Shown here: positions 1 through 7,550 of the stretch, piece after piece | Numbering within the stretch: position 1 is the first letter of the stretch | Layout: every line of letters begins with the position of its first letter | Source: Methylobacterium variabile | GTDB lineage: Bacteria; Pseudomonadota; Alphaproteobacteria; Rhizobiales; Beijerinckiaceae | Length of the DNA stretch: 38,392 bases | NCBI RefSeq assembly: GCF_001043975.1 | Contig: NZ_LABY01000227.1 | Location: forward strand, 1 to 38,392 | Direction: 5' to 3' | Notes under the pieces: generated by a model | Told to the model about the DNA's origin: nothing | Seen by the model: only the letters and a program-made list of their open reading frames with translations | Database searches by the model: none | Made by a program: the position numbers and the translations under genes

Positions 1-24
1 TCCGCGTCCCGGACGGTCCGCCCC

Positions 25-1794
25 TCACCCCGCGAGCGCGAGCGCCCCATCCTGCAGGAAGCCGCCGCCGCCCGTCACCGTCTCCGCCAGCCCCCGCGCC
101 CCGGTCGCGAGGTTTTCGGCGAAGAAGCGGGCGAGCGCGATGCGGGCGGGGTGGGCGGGGTCGGTGTCGCCGGCCTTGGTGGCGGCGTTCGCCGCGAGGG
201 CGCTCAGCGCCAGGCAGGCACCGCCTTGGGCGAGGCCGAACAGCCGCAGGTACGGGGTCGCGCCGGCCAGCGCCTCCTCCGGCCGGTTCGAGCCGAGAGC
301 CTTCAGGAGGTAGCCGGTCGCCCGGTCGAGGGATTCGATCGTCTCGCGCAGGCGCGGGGCGGTGTGGCCGAAGGCGGGACCGCCCTCCTTCAGCACCCGC
401 TCGACGACGAGGCGCATCGCGCCGATCTGCCCGCGCACCACCGCGCCGCCCTCGAGCGGCAGCTTGCGGGTGACGAGGTCGATCGCCTGGATGCCGTTGG
501 TGCCCTCGTAGATCGCCGCGATGCGGGCGTCGCGCAGGTGCTGGGCGGCGCCGGTCTCCTCGACGAAGCCCATGCCGCCGTGAACCTGGATGCCCAGCGA
601 CGCGACCTCGATGCCGATATCGGTCGAGAAGGCCTTGGCCACCGGCGTGAGCAGGGAGGCCCGGGTCTGCGCGGCCTTGCGCCCGGCCTCGTCCGTGGCC
701 CGGTGGGCGCGGTCGATGGCTTCCGCCGTGAGGTAGCAGATGCCCCGGGAGGCGGCCGTCAGAGCCTTCATGGTGAGCAGCATCCGCTGCACGTCGGGGT
801 GCTCGATGATCGCGCTCGCGCCCTCCGTCGCCGAGGCGGCCCGGCCCTGGCGCCGGTCGCGGGCGTAAGCGAGGGCCTGCTGGTAGGCCCGCTCGGCGAT
901 CGCGACGCCCTGGAGGCCGACGCCGAGGCGGGCGTTGTTCATCATCGTGAACATGCAGGCCAGCCCCCGGTTCGGCTCGCCGACGAGCCAGCCGGTAGCG
1001 CCGTCGTACACCATGGTGCAGGTCGGTGAGCCGTGGATGCCGAGCTTGTGCTCGATGCCGGCGCAGGCGAGCGCGTTGCGCGAGCCGTCCGGCAGCACCT
1101 TCGGCACCAGGAACAGGGAGATGCCGCGGGTGCCGGCCGGGGCGTCGGGCAGGCGCGCCAGCACCAGGTGGACGATGTTGTCGGTGAGATCGTGCTCGCC
1201 CCAGGTGATGTAGATCTTCTCGCCCGAGATCCGGTAGCTGCCGTCGCCGGCGGGCTCGGCCCGGGTGCGCATCACCGAGAGGTCCGAGCCGGCCTGCGGC
1301 TCGGTGAGGTTCATGGTGGCGGTCCACTCGCCGGAGACCAGCTTCTCGAGGTAGCGGGCGCGCAGCTCCTCGCTGCCGTGGCGGCTCAGCGCCTCGACGC
1401 CGCCGGCGGTCAAGAGCGGCCCGAGGCCGAACGCCATCGCGGCGGAGTTCCACATCTCGATGCAGGCGGCGTTGAGCAGCACCGGCAGGCCCTGGCCACC
1501 GTACTCGACCGGGCCCGGCAGGGCATTCCAGCCGCCCTCGGTCCAGGCCCGGTAGGCCTCGCGGTAGCCCGGCGGCATGGTCACGACGCCGTCCTTGAGC
1601 GGGGTGCCGTGGCGGTCGCCGACCCGGTTGAGGGGCGCCACCACGTCGTTCGCGAAGCGGCCGGCCTCCTCCAGGATCGTGTCGACGAGATCCTCCGAGA
1701 GGTCGCCGTGCAGCCCCTCCGCGATGGCGCGGTCGAGCCCGGCGACGTGCCGGAGGGTGAAGGCCATCTCGGCCACGGGCGCGCGATAGGTCAT
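25..1794 (-). CDS. Acyl-CoA dehydrogenase with C-terminal extension (DmdC-like)
   Basis: FAD-dependent alpha,beta-dehydrogenation of an acyl-CoA, passing electrons to electron-transfer flavoprotein; cytoplasmic. The 589-residue product has the full acyl-CoA dehydrogenase fold: the flavin/substrate signature MNLTEPQAGSDL at about 161-172, QVHGGMGFVEETG at 403-415, and IYEGTNGIQAIDL at 428-440, whose Glu430 sits where the catalytic base is expected. About 140 residues follow the catalytic region. This length and the MTYRAPV start are typical of the 3-methylmercaptopropionyl-CoA dehydrogenase (DmdC)/long acyl-CoA dehydrogenase subgroup, but the true substrate cannot be read from sequence. I start at 1794 because a GGAGGAG ribosome site lies just upstream; the frame stays open to 1998 but that stretch is the divergent intergenic region. 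It is transcribed away from the Sua5 gene. Confidence 0.93.
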   Translation of the reverse strand: MTYRAPVAEMAFTLRHVAGLDRAIAEGLHGDLSEDLVDTILEEAGRFANDVVAPLNRVGDRHGTPLKDGVVTMPPGYREAYRAWTEGGWNALPGPVEYGGQGLPVLLNAACIEMWNSAAMAFGLGPLLTAGGVEALSRHGSEELRARYLEKLVSGEWTATMNLTEPQAGSDLSVMRTRAEPAGDGSYRISGEKIYITWGEHDLTDNIVHLVLARLPDAPAGTRGISLFLVPKVLPDGSRNALACAGIEHKLGIHGSPTCTMVYDGATGWLVGEPNRGLACMFTMMNNARLGVGLQGVAIAERAYQQALAYARDRRQGRAASATEGASAIIEHPDVQRMLLTMKALTAASRGICYLTAEAIDRAHRATDEAGRKAAQTRASLLTPVAKAFSTDIGIEVASLGIQVHGGMGFVEETGAAQHLRDARIAAIYEGTNGIQAIDLVTRKLPLEGGAVVRGQIGAMRLVVERVLKEGGPAFGHTAPRLRETIESLDRATGYLLKALGSNRPEEALAGATPYLRLFGLAQGGACLALSALAANAATKAGDTDPAHPARIALARFFAENLATGARGLAETVTGGGGFLQDGALALAG

Positions 1795-1909
1795 CGAGGG
1801 CTCCTCCCCGGGGAGCGGTCTGGCGGCCTGCCCTGGCCCGCCGCGCGGAGCCCCGGGTGCCGCCCTTTGGATTTGACGTCCGGCCGCCGCCGACGCTACG
1901 GCCGGCGGC

Positions 1910-2929
1910 ATGGTGACCGACAGTTTAGACGTGAACGATGATCGCGGGTCAATGCCGCCGGGAGCGACCCGACGCCTCGCGGCCGACGCCCCGGGCATCG
2001 CCGAGGCCGGCGCCCTCTTGCGCGAGGGCCGCCTGGTGGCGATCCCGACCGAGACCGTCTACGGCCTCGGCGCCGATGCGGGCAATCCAGCGGCGGTGGC
2101 GGGGATCTACGCTGCCAAGGAGCGGCCGCGGTTCAACCCGCTGATCGCCCACCTGCCCGACCTCGCGGCGGCGCGGCGCGAGGGCGTGTTCGGCGAGGAC
2201 GCCGCGCGCCTCGCGGAGGCGTTCTGGCCCGGTCCCCTCACCCTGGTGGTGCCGGTGGCGGAGGGCGGGCGCGTCAGCGACCTCGCCCGGGCGGACTTGG
2301 GCAGCGTCGCGCTCCGCGTGCCGGGAAGCCGCCTCGCCCGGGACGTGCTGGCCGCCGCCGGCTGCCCGGTGGCGGCGCCCTCCGCCAACCGCTCGGGCCG
2401 GGTGAGCCCGACGGACGTCGACCACGTGCTCGGCGACCTCGACGGGCGGATCGCCGCCGTCCTCGACGGCGGGCCGTGCCCGGTCGGGGTCGAATCGACC
2501 ATCGTCGCCTGCCTCGACGGGCCGCCGGTGCTGCTGCGGCCGGGCGGCGTCTCCCGCGCGGAGATCGAGGCGGTGCTGGCCCGTCCGCTCGCCGCGGCGG
2601 GCCCGGCCGGGGCGGCGCCGGTCTCTCCCGGTCTGCTGGCCTCGCACTACGCCCCTCGGGCCGCCGTGCGCCTCGGTGCGACGCGGGTCCTGCCTGGGGA
2701 GGCCGTTCTGCTGTTCGGCCCCGACGCGCCGGCCGGCCTCGATGAGGCGGCCCTGTGCCTCAACCTCAGCCCGGCCGGCGACCTCGCCGAGGCGGCAACC
2801 CACCTCTTCGCCTACCTGCGCCGGCTCGATGCGGCCGGCCCGGCGACGATCGCGGTGACGCCGATCCCGGATCACGGCCTCGGCGAGGCGATCCTCGACC
2901 GCCTCGCCCGCGCCGCCGCGCCGCGCTGA
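1910..2929 (+). CDS. L-threonylcarbamoyladenylate synthase, Sua5/YrdC type
   Basis: Makes threonylcarbamoyl-AMP from threonine, bicarbonate and ATP, the first step of t6A37 modification in ANN-decoding tRNAs; cytoplasmic. The protein (339 residues from the ATG at 1910) has a YrdC domain over roughly residues 30-215, with PTETVYGLGADA near the start, the KERPRFNPL nucleotide/threonine loop, and APSANRSG plus VESTIV later. A linker containing SPGLLASHYAPRA and a C-terminal domain follow, so it is the longer Sua5 form, not the short TsaC form. The start is uncertain: an in-frame ATG at 1952 would remove 14 poorly conserved residues, and neither ATG has a strong ribosome site. It stands alone on the plus strand and is followed by a terminator at 3033-3056. 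Confidence 0.92.
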   Translation: MVTDSLDVNDDRGSMPPGATRRLAADAPGIAEAGALLREGRLVAIPTETVYGLGADAGNPAAVAGIYAAKERPRFNPLIAHLPDLAAARREGVFGEDAARLAEAFWPGPLTLVVPVAEGGRVSDLARADLGSVALRVPGSRLARDVLAAAGCPVAAPSANRSGRVSPTDVDHVLGDLDGRIAAVLDGGPCPVGVESTIVACLDGPPVLLRPGGVSRAEIEAVLARPLAAAGPAGAAPVSPGLLASHYAPRAAVRLGATRVLPGEAVLLFGPDAPAGLDEAALCLNLSPAGDLAEAATHLFAYLRRLDAAGPATIAVTPIPDHGLGEAILDRLARAAAPR

Positions 2930-3032
2930 GTGTCGAAAATTTTTCGCGGGAGCGCCGGAACCGATCCGGCAGCATTCGCGTTGATGGGTCCTAGAAGGTC
3001 ACCTAAGCCCCCATCGACCTTCCGCCTCAGAG

Positions 3033-3056
3033 GCCCGGATCCGTCCGGGCTTTTTT
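3033..3056 (+). terminator. Rho-independent terminator after the Sua5 gene
   Basis: A perfect 7-bp stem (GCCCGGA/TCCGGGC) with a TCCG loop is followed directly by six T residues. It lies about 100 bases past the Sua5 stop and is oriented for plus-strand transcripts. On the minus strand no T-run follows, so it would not serve wrbA. Confidence 0.85.
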
Positions 3057-3092
3057 CTTGGGCGGATTCTCTTGGCGGATTCTTTTGGGACC

Positions 3093-3692
3093 CTACCCGG
3101 CGAGCTTCGCGGCGATGCCGGCGACGTGCCGGCCCTGGAAGCGGGCGCCCTCGAGCTCGATCTCGCTCGGCTGGCGGCTGCCGTCGCCGCCCGCGATGGT
3201 CGAGGCCCCGTACGGCGAGTTGCCCATCACCTCGGTGGTGCCGAGCTGGCCCTGGAAGCTGTAGGGCAAGCCGACCACCACCATGCCCTGATGCAGCAGC
3301 ACGGTGTGGAAGCTCAGGATGGTCGATTCCTGGCCGCCATGCTGCGATGCCGTCGAGGTGAAGACCGCGCCGACCTTGCCGACCAGGGCGCTCTTCGCCC
3401 ACAGGCCGCCGGTCTGATCGATGAAGTTCTTCATTTGCGAGGCCATGTTGCCGTAGCGGGTCGGCGTGCCGAAGATGATCGCGTCGTAGGTCGGCAGCTC
3501 GTCCACGGTGGCGATCGGCGCCGCCTGGTCGAGCTTGTAGTGCGACTTGCGGGCGATCTCCTCGGGCACCAGCTCGGGCACGCGCTTGACCACCGCCTCC
3601 GACCCCGCCGCGCGGACGCCCTCGGCCACCGCATAGGCCATCTGCTCGATGTGGCCGTAGGTCGAGTAGTACAGCACCAGAACCTTCGCCAT
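3093..3692 (-). CDS. wrbA: NAD(P)H:quinone oxidoreductase, WrbA family
   Basis: Flavodoxin-like FMN enzyme that reduces quinones by two electrons, limiting semiquinone and oxidative stress; cytoplasmic tetramer in studied members. The 199 residues match the family length. Visible are the FMN-phosphate loop YYSTYGHIEQMA (8-19), the flavin-contact segment GTPTRYGNMASQMKNFID in the middle, and STASQHGGQE followed by LPYSFQGQ. A GGGAGA ribosome site precedes the ATG at 3692. It is divergently paired with a LysR-type regulator across a 114-bp gap containing a phased inverted-repeat array, which suggests that regulator controls it. Confidence 0.95.
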   Translation of the reverse strand: MAKVLVLYYSTYGHIEQMAYAVAEGVRAAGSEAVVKRVPELVPEEIARKSHYKLDQAAPIATVDELPTYDAIIFGTPTRYGNMASQMKNFIDQTGGLWAKSALVGKVGAVFTSTASQHGGQESTILSFHTVLLHQGMVVVGLPYSFQGQLGTTEVMGNSPYGASTIAGGDGSRQPSEIELEGARFQGRHVAGIAAKLAG

Positions 3693-3762
3693 CGCGTGAT
3701 CTCCCGTGGGTTGCCGGCGCGGACCATCGCGGATCGCGGGCCGGCGTGAAATGGCCTATGTC

Positions 3763-3789
3763 GCAAGTTCGCGCTTGCAGGTGCGCAAG
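3763..3789. promoter_or_regulatory. Phased inverted-repeat array, probable LysR operator
   Basis: Three five-base arms, GCAAG at 3763, CTTGC at 3774 and GCAAG at 3785, alternate in orientation with starts exactly 11 bases apart, about one helical turn. The array lies in the 114-bp gap between wrbA and the divergent LysR gene, ending just before the regulator's ribosome site. LysR proteins usually bind interrupted dyads in such gaps and repress their own gene; assignment to this regulator is inference. Confidence 0.5.
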
Positions 3790-3806
3790 GTCAGGAGTTC
3801 GATCGC

Positions 3807-4724
3807 GTGACCGTCTCCCTCGCCTGGGACGATTTCCGGCTGGTGAAGGCCATCTGCGACCAGCGCGGCCTGACCCAGGCCGCCGAGCGGCTCGGCATCA
3901 ACCACTCCACCGCCTTCCGGCGCCTCGGCCAGATCGAGGCCGCCCTGCGCACGCCGTTGTTCGAGCGCCACCGCACCGGCTACGTGCCGACGCCGGCGGC
4001 GGAGGAGATGACCCGGATCGCCGCCCGGATGGAGGAGGACGTGCTGGCCTTCACCCGGCGGATCGAGGGCCAGGGCCTGAGCCCCGCCGGAGAGCTCCGC
4101 ATCACCACCGCGGCCTCGCTCCTCACCGGCCTGCTGACCCCGATCCTCGCCGCCTTCTGCACCCGCTGCCCGGAGGTGCGCCTCGACGTGGTGGTGTCGG
4201 AGCAGGCGCTCAACCTCGCCAAGCGCGACGCCGACGTGGCGCTGCGCGCCACCAACGATCCGCCCGACACCCTGGTGGGCCGGCGCCTCGCCACCATCGC
4301 GTGGGCGCTCTACGGCCGGGTCGACATCGACCGGGCCGTGCCGCTCGCGCAGCAGCGCTGGGTCTCGCCGGCGCCGCGTCTCGGAGCCGCGACCGCGGCG
4401 CGGTACGTGCAGGAGCGGACGGAGGCGGACCGCATCGTCCTGCGCCTCGACACCGTTCAGGGTCTCGCGGACGCGGTGGAGGCCGGGATCGGCATCGGCC
4501 CCCTGCCCTGCGTGATCGGCGACCGGCGCCCGAACCTGGCGCGGCTCGGGCCGCCGGAGCCCGAACTCGCCGCCGGGCTCTGGCTCCTCACCCACCCGGA
4601 CCTGCGCCGGGCCGCCCGGGTGCGGGCCTTTCTCGACTTCGTGGGCGACGCGATCGCCCGCGAGCGCGACCTGATCGAGGGTCGGATTCCGGATCAGCGG
4701 ACGGAGATGATCTCGATCTCGTGA
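3807..4724 (+). CDS. LysR-family transcriptional regulator
   Basis: DNA-binding regulator of 305 residues. An N-terminal winged helix-turn-helix is seen in AICDQRGLTQAAERLGINHS and TAFRRLGQIEAAL, followed by the linker helix and a periplasmic-binding-protein-like effector domain from about residue 90. The GTG start at 3807 is chosen because AGGAG lies at 3793-3797 with normal spacing. It is divergent from wrbA, the usual arrangement for a LysR gene and its target, so quinone or redox stress is a plausible signal, although the ligand cannot be read from sequence. The 3' end overlaps the convergent Gre-family gene by 31 bases. Confidence 0.93.
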   Translation: MTVSLAWDDFRLVKAICDQRGLTQAAERLGINHSTAFRRLGQIEAALRTPLFERHRTGYVPTPAAEEMTRIAARMEEDVLAFTRRIEGQGLSPAGELRITTAASLLTGLLTPILAAFCTRCPEVRLDVVVSEQALNLAKRDADVALRATNDPPDTLVGRRLATIAWALYGRVDIDRAVPLAQQRWVSPAPRLGAATAARYVQERTEADRIVLRLDTVQGLADAVEAGIGIGPLPCVIGDRRPNLARLGPPEPELAAGLWLLTHPDLRRAARVRAFLDFVGDAIARERDLIEGRIPDQRTEMISIS

Positions 4725-5155
4725 CCGGCCACCGTGACGGTCTCCCCCGCCTGCTTGCCGGTCAGGGCGCGGGCGAGGGGCGCCACGTAGGCGAGGGTGC
4801 CCTTGGCCGGATCGGCCTCGTCCTCCCCGACGATCCGGAAGGTCTGCTCGGCGCCGTCGTCGCGGGTGATGGTGACGGTCGAGCCGAAATGCACCGCGTC
4901 GCCGGGGGTCGGCTCGACCACCTGGGCAGAGTTGCGCCGGGCGGTCCAGTACCGCAGGTCGCGGTTCACCCGGGCGAGATCCGCCTTGCCGTCAGGGGAC
5001 AGGCCGGCATGCTCGGCGTGCAGCCGGTCCAGCTCCGCGTCGATCAGGGCGAGCCCCTCCGGCGTGACGAAGTTCGGGTGCGGGGAGACGGGACGGTCGG
5101 GAAGATCCTCGAAGGCCTCCCCACCCTCCCGCTCGCGAACGAAGGCGATGCTCAT
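4694..5155 (-). CDS. GreA/GreB-family transcription factor lacking the usual acidic tip
   Basis: A 153-residue RNA-polymerase secondary-channel factor. The C-terminal FKBP-like Gre domain is clear (GSTVTI, IVGEDEADPAKG, PLARALTGK). The N-terminal coiled coil is short, running from TPEGLALIDAELDRL to RDLRYWTARRNSAQVV, and the GD(L/R)SENAEY tip motif that carries the catalytic acidic residues in GreA/GreB is replaced by AGLSPDGKADLARVN. It may therefore bind polymerase without stimulating transcript cleavage (inference). I start at the ATG at 5155 because MSIAFVRERE begins conserved-looking sequence; a longer frame to 5227 exists, and neither start has a strong ribosome site. It lies 90 bases downstream of the AcuI-like gene on the same strand, and its stop overlaps the LysR gene. 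Confidence 0.85.
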   Translation of the reverse strand: MSIAFVREREGGEAFEDLPDRPVSPHPNFVTPEGLALIDAELDRLHAEHAGLSPDGKADLARVNRDLRYWTARRNSAQVVEPTPGDAVHFGSTVTITRDDGAEQTFRIVGEDEADPAKGTLAYVAPLARALTGKQAGETVTVAGHEIEIISVR

Positions 5156-5245
5156 GAAACAGGCAATGCGCGGACCTCCGCCAAGGTTCCGCGCCGCACC
5201 GACGCGGGTCCCCGCGATCGCGATCACACGGTCGTCACGGCCGCC

Positions 5246-6235
5246 CTATGCGATCGTCACGACCACACGCCCGCGGGTGCGCCCGGCGAGGATCTCCGGG
5301 CCGCGGTCGATCACCTGGTCGAGGGGCACCGTGGTGGTCATCACCGAGAGCGCGGCGGGGTCGAGGTCGCGGGCGATCCGGGACCAGGCCTCGCGGCGCA
5401 GGGGCAGCGGCGCCATCACGCTGTCGATGCCGAAGAGCGCGACCCCGCGCAGGATGAACGGCGCCACGGAGGCCGGGAGGTCCATGCCGCCGGCGAGACC
5501 GCAGGCCGCCACGGCGCCGCCGTAGCGGGTCATCGCGAGGGCGTTGGCCAGGGTCGTGGAGCCGACCGCGTCGATCGTCGCGGCCCAGCGCTCCTTGCCG
5601 AGGGGCTTGCCGGGCGCACCCAGCTCCCGGCGATCGATGATCTCGGCAGCGCCGAGGCCGCGCAGGTACTCCGCCTCCTCGTCGGCACGACCGGTCGAGG
5701 CGATGACGTGCCAGCCGGCTCGCGCGAGGAGCGCCACCGCCACCGAGCCGACGCCGCCGGCTGCGCCGGTCACCAGGGCCGGCCCGGCGGCGGGGCTGAG
5801 CCCGTGGCGCTCCAGCGCCAGCAGGGCCAGCATCGCGGTGTAGCCGGCGGTGCCGACCGCCATGGCCTGCTCCGGCGTCAGGTTCGCCGGCAGCGCCACC
5901 AGCCAGTCGCCCTTCACCCGCGCCTTCTCGGCATAGGCGCCGAGATGGGTCTCGCCGGTGCCCCAGCCGTTCAGCACCACGGAATCGCCGGGCTTCCAGT
6001 CCGGGTGCGACGAGGCCTCGACCACGCCGGCGAAGTCGATTCCCGGGATCATCGGCCAGCGCCGCACCACCGGCGCCTTGCCGGTGAGCGCGAGACCGTC
6101 CTTGTAGTTGAGGGTGGAGTGGGTGACCCGGACGGTGACGTCGCCGTCCATCAGCCCGGACTCGTCGAAATCCTTGAGCGCGACGCTCTGCCCGCCGTCG
6201 CCCTTCTCGATCACCACCGCCTTGAAGGTGCCCAC
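5246..6235 (-). CDS. acuI: Acrylyl-CoA reductase AcuI/YhdH-type MDR oxidoreductase
   Basis: NADPH-dependent medium-chain dehydrogenase/reductase; characterised relatives reduce acryloyl-CoA to propionyl-CoA. The 329-residue product has the AcuI-like opening FKAVVIEKGDGG, the substrate region THSTLNYKDGLALTGK, MIPGIDFAGVV, and the Rossmann motif GAAGGVGSVAVALLARAGW near residue 155. No structural zinc-binding cysteine cluster is seen, as expected for this zinc-free branch. The start is the GTG at 6235, preceded by an AGGGAGG-rich ribosome site; the frame runs much further upstream but that part is non-coding and opposes the next gene. Propionyl-CoA production would feed the methylmalonyl/ethylmalonyl-CoA route whose epimerase lies at 18.3 kb. 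The exact substrate is inferred. Confidence 0.88.
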   Translation of the reverse strand: MGTFKAVVIEKGDGGQSVALKDFDESGLMDGDVTVRVTHSTLNYKDGLALTGKAPVVRRWPMIPGIDFAGVVEASSHPDWKPGDSVVLNGWGTGETHLGAYAEKARVKGDWLVALPANLTPEQAMAVGTAGYTAMLALLALERHGLSPAAGPALVTGAAGGVGSVAVALLARAGWHVIASTGRADEEAEYLRGLGAAEIIDRRELGAPGKPLGKERWAATIDAVGSTTLANALAMTRYGGAVAACGLAGGMDLPASVAPFILRGVALFGIDSVMAPLPLRREAWSRIARDLDPAALSVMTTTVPLDQVIDRGPEILAGRTRGRVVVTIA

Positions 6236-6348
6236 GCTCCGCCTCCCTGCCGCGCGGCGTTCCGGCCGCGTTCGCCTGACGGGGTTGTGGAGCGGGAGCC
6301 GTCGCGCGGCAAGGCGGCCCGGGCGAGGCCGGGCCGCCCGCACCCGGC

Positions 6349-6948
6349 TCAGTAGCCGTCGTAGATGCTGCCGCCGCCGAACACGACGCCGGTCCCGGCG
6401 CCGACCGCCGCGGCGCCGAGGCCGATCCCGGCGCCCGCGAGGCCGAGGCCCGCCCCGACGATTCCGCCCGGCCCGGCCGGGCCGGGGCCGTAGCCGCCGT
6501 GGCCGCCCGCCGGCACCCAGCCGGAGCGGGCGGGCTCGACCAGGACGCGGCGCTGATAGGAGGCGTAGGCCGGCGGGATCACCTGCGGCACGACCTGGGC
6601 CGGGCGCACCAGCACCTGGCGCGTCTGGGTGGCGTAGCGCGCCGGGATCGTGACCCAGCAGCCGACGGTCTGGCCGTAGGCGTCGACGGAGGTCTGCCAG
6701 ACGCGGCGCGCGGGCGAGACCAGCACCTGCTCGGAGACGGTGTCGTAGACCGGCGGCACGACGTGATTGACCGTCCGCGGCGGGCGCACCATCACCTGCT
6801 CGGACACCGTGCCGTAGACCGGCGGTGTGGAGACGCGGCGGTAGCAATCGGTGGTGCAGCCGTAGCCGCCGGCGACGGCCGGGGCGGCGAAGAGCAGGCC
6901 CGCCGCGAGGGCGGTCGCGGCGGTGGCACGGGTGACCCGGGCGGTCAT
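6349..6948 (-). CDS. Secreted protein of four internal repeats with a glycine-rich tail
   Basis: Function unknown; 199 residues. A signal peptide is clear (basic start, hydrophobic core to about residue 26, AVA cleavage-type motif). The mature part is built from repeats of about 20-24 residues beginning PPVY or a variant and centred on QVLVRPA: 42-64, 65-84, 101-124 and 125-145. The first two are nearly identical in the segment TVSEQV. Cysteines at 31, 35 and 97 could form disulfides. Residues 147-194 are a Gly/Ala-rich low-complexity tail. A GAGGAAG ribosome site precedes the ATG at 6948. It is a lone gene between acuI and a largely non-coding stretch; an envelope or surface role is inferred from secretion only. 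Confidence 0.85.
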   Translation of the reverse strand: MTARVTRATAATALAAGLLFAAPAVAGGYGCTTDCYRRVSTPPVYGTVSEQVMVRPPRTVNHVVPPVYDTVSEQVLVSPARRVWQTSVDAYGQTVGCWVTIPARYATQTRQVLVRPAQVVPQVIPPAYASYQRRVLVEPARSGWVPAGGHGGYGPGPAGPGGIVGAGLGLAGAGIGLGAAAVGAGTGVVFGGGSIYDGY

Positions 6949-7253
6949 GATCGGTCTTCCTCAGGGACTGGCGGGGATGGGTCCGCGCGGCACTCGCCAG
7001 CGCCACGCTTGCCCGAGAGAGAAACCGCTCAGGCGTCCCCGAGGCAAGCCGAAAGCCTCAAGAGGGTAAAATTGCCCTCGGGATTTACTACGTATTTCGG
7101 TGAATTGCGGAGGGGATCGGGCAAGCCTGGGAATCGATCCAGGTGAGGGACTGCGGAACAGTTGGATTTTCGCGAGCCTCTGTATTTAGTGTAAACCATG
7201 TGGACGAGATCGGCGGTGGATGGCGGGCGCCCTTCGCCTCTCCGGCGCCATGA
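6949..7253. other. Intergenic region, relatively AT-rich
   Basis: No convincing gene here. It contains the inverted repeat GAGGG-N8-CCCTC at 7062-7079, which could act on the leftward promoter of the repeat-protein gene. A promoter-like pair TTGGAT (7162-7167) and TATTTA (7183-7188) faces right, but its 15-base spacing is short. An 80-codon leftward frame at 7029-7271 shows no protein-like composition and was not called. Confidence 0.4.
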
Positions 7254-7535
7254 CGACCGATCTGTCTTCACTTTGGTTTCACCACCATCCGCGGCCGGCG
7301 CCAGAACAGGCTCAAGGCCGTCGCGTGGATCAACGGCGCCCCGCGCGCTGCCGGCCAGACCTCCGCCGTGGCCCCGATCTGTTCCGTTCTGCTCAGGAGC
7401 GACGGCGCGACCGTGCTGCCGACACCTGCCTCGGCGTCGGCCTGCACGGCGAACGATCGGGCGAACGACGGCGGCCTCGTCTCCTTCTGCGTCGCGACGA
7501 AGACCTGGAAGCGCGCCGCCCTGTCGTCCTGGTAG
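7254..7535 (+). pseudogene. Start-less coding remnant
   Basis: An open frame of about 93 codons ends in TAG at 7533-7535 but begins after an in-frame TGA at 7251 and has no ATG, GTG or TTG near its 5' end; the first GTG is far inside, near 7368. From about 7278 to the stop nearly every codon ends in G or C, the signature of real genes in this genome, and the translation looks protein-like, for example LRSDGATVLPTPASASAC and GGLVSFCVATKTWKRAAL. The C-x(n)-G-x(n)-C-x(n)-W ending recalls short tips of tail-fibre or surface proteins, a weak resemblance by eye. The likeliest reading is the 3' remnant of a truncated gene. It is convergent with the cell-wall hydrolase, 15 bases away. Confidence 0.35.
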
Positions 7536-7550
7536 CGTGGCGGGCGCCGC

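Noticed and set aside
2983..3022. Classical H-type pseudoknot before the terminator
   Set aside because: The third loop would be zero bases, which cannot span a six-base-pair stem, so mutually exclusive hairpins are more likely.
3746..6355. An 869-codon open frame on the plus strand
   Set aside because: It runs antisense or out of frame across the LysR, Gre-like and AcuI-like genes, is rich in Arg/Gly/Pro/His, and has no domain pattern. It is a GC-rich shadow.
7029..7271. An 80-codon minus-strand frame in the AT-richer intergenic region
   Set aside because: No ribosome site, no third-position GC bias and no protein-like pattern.
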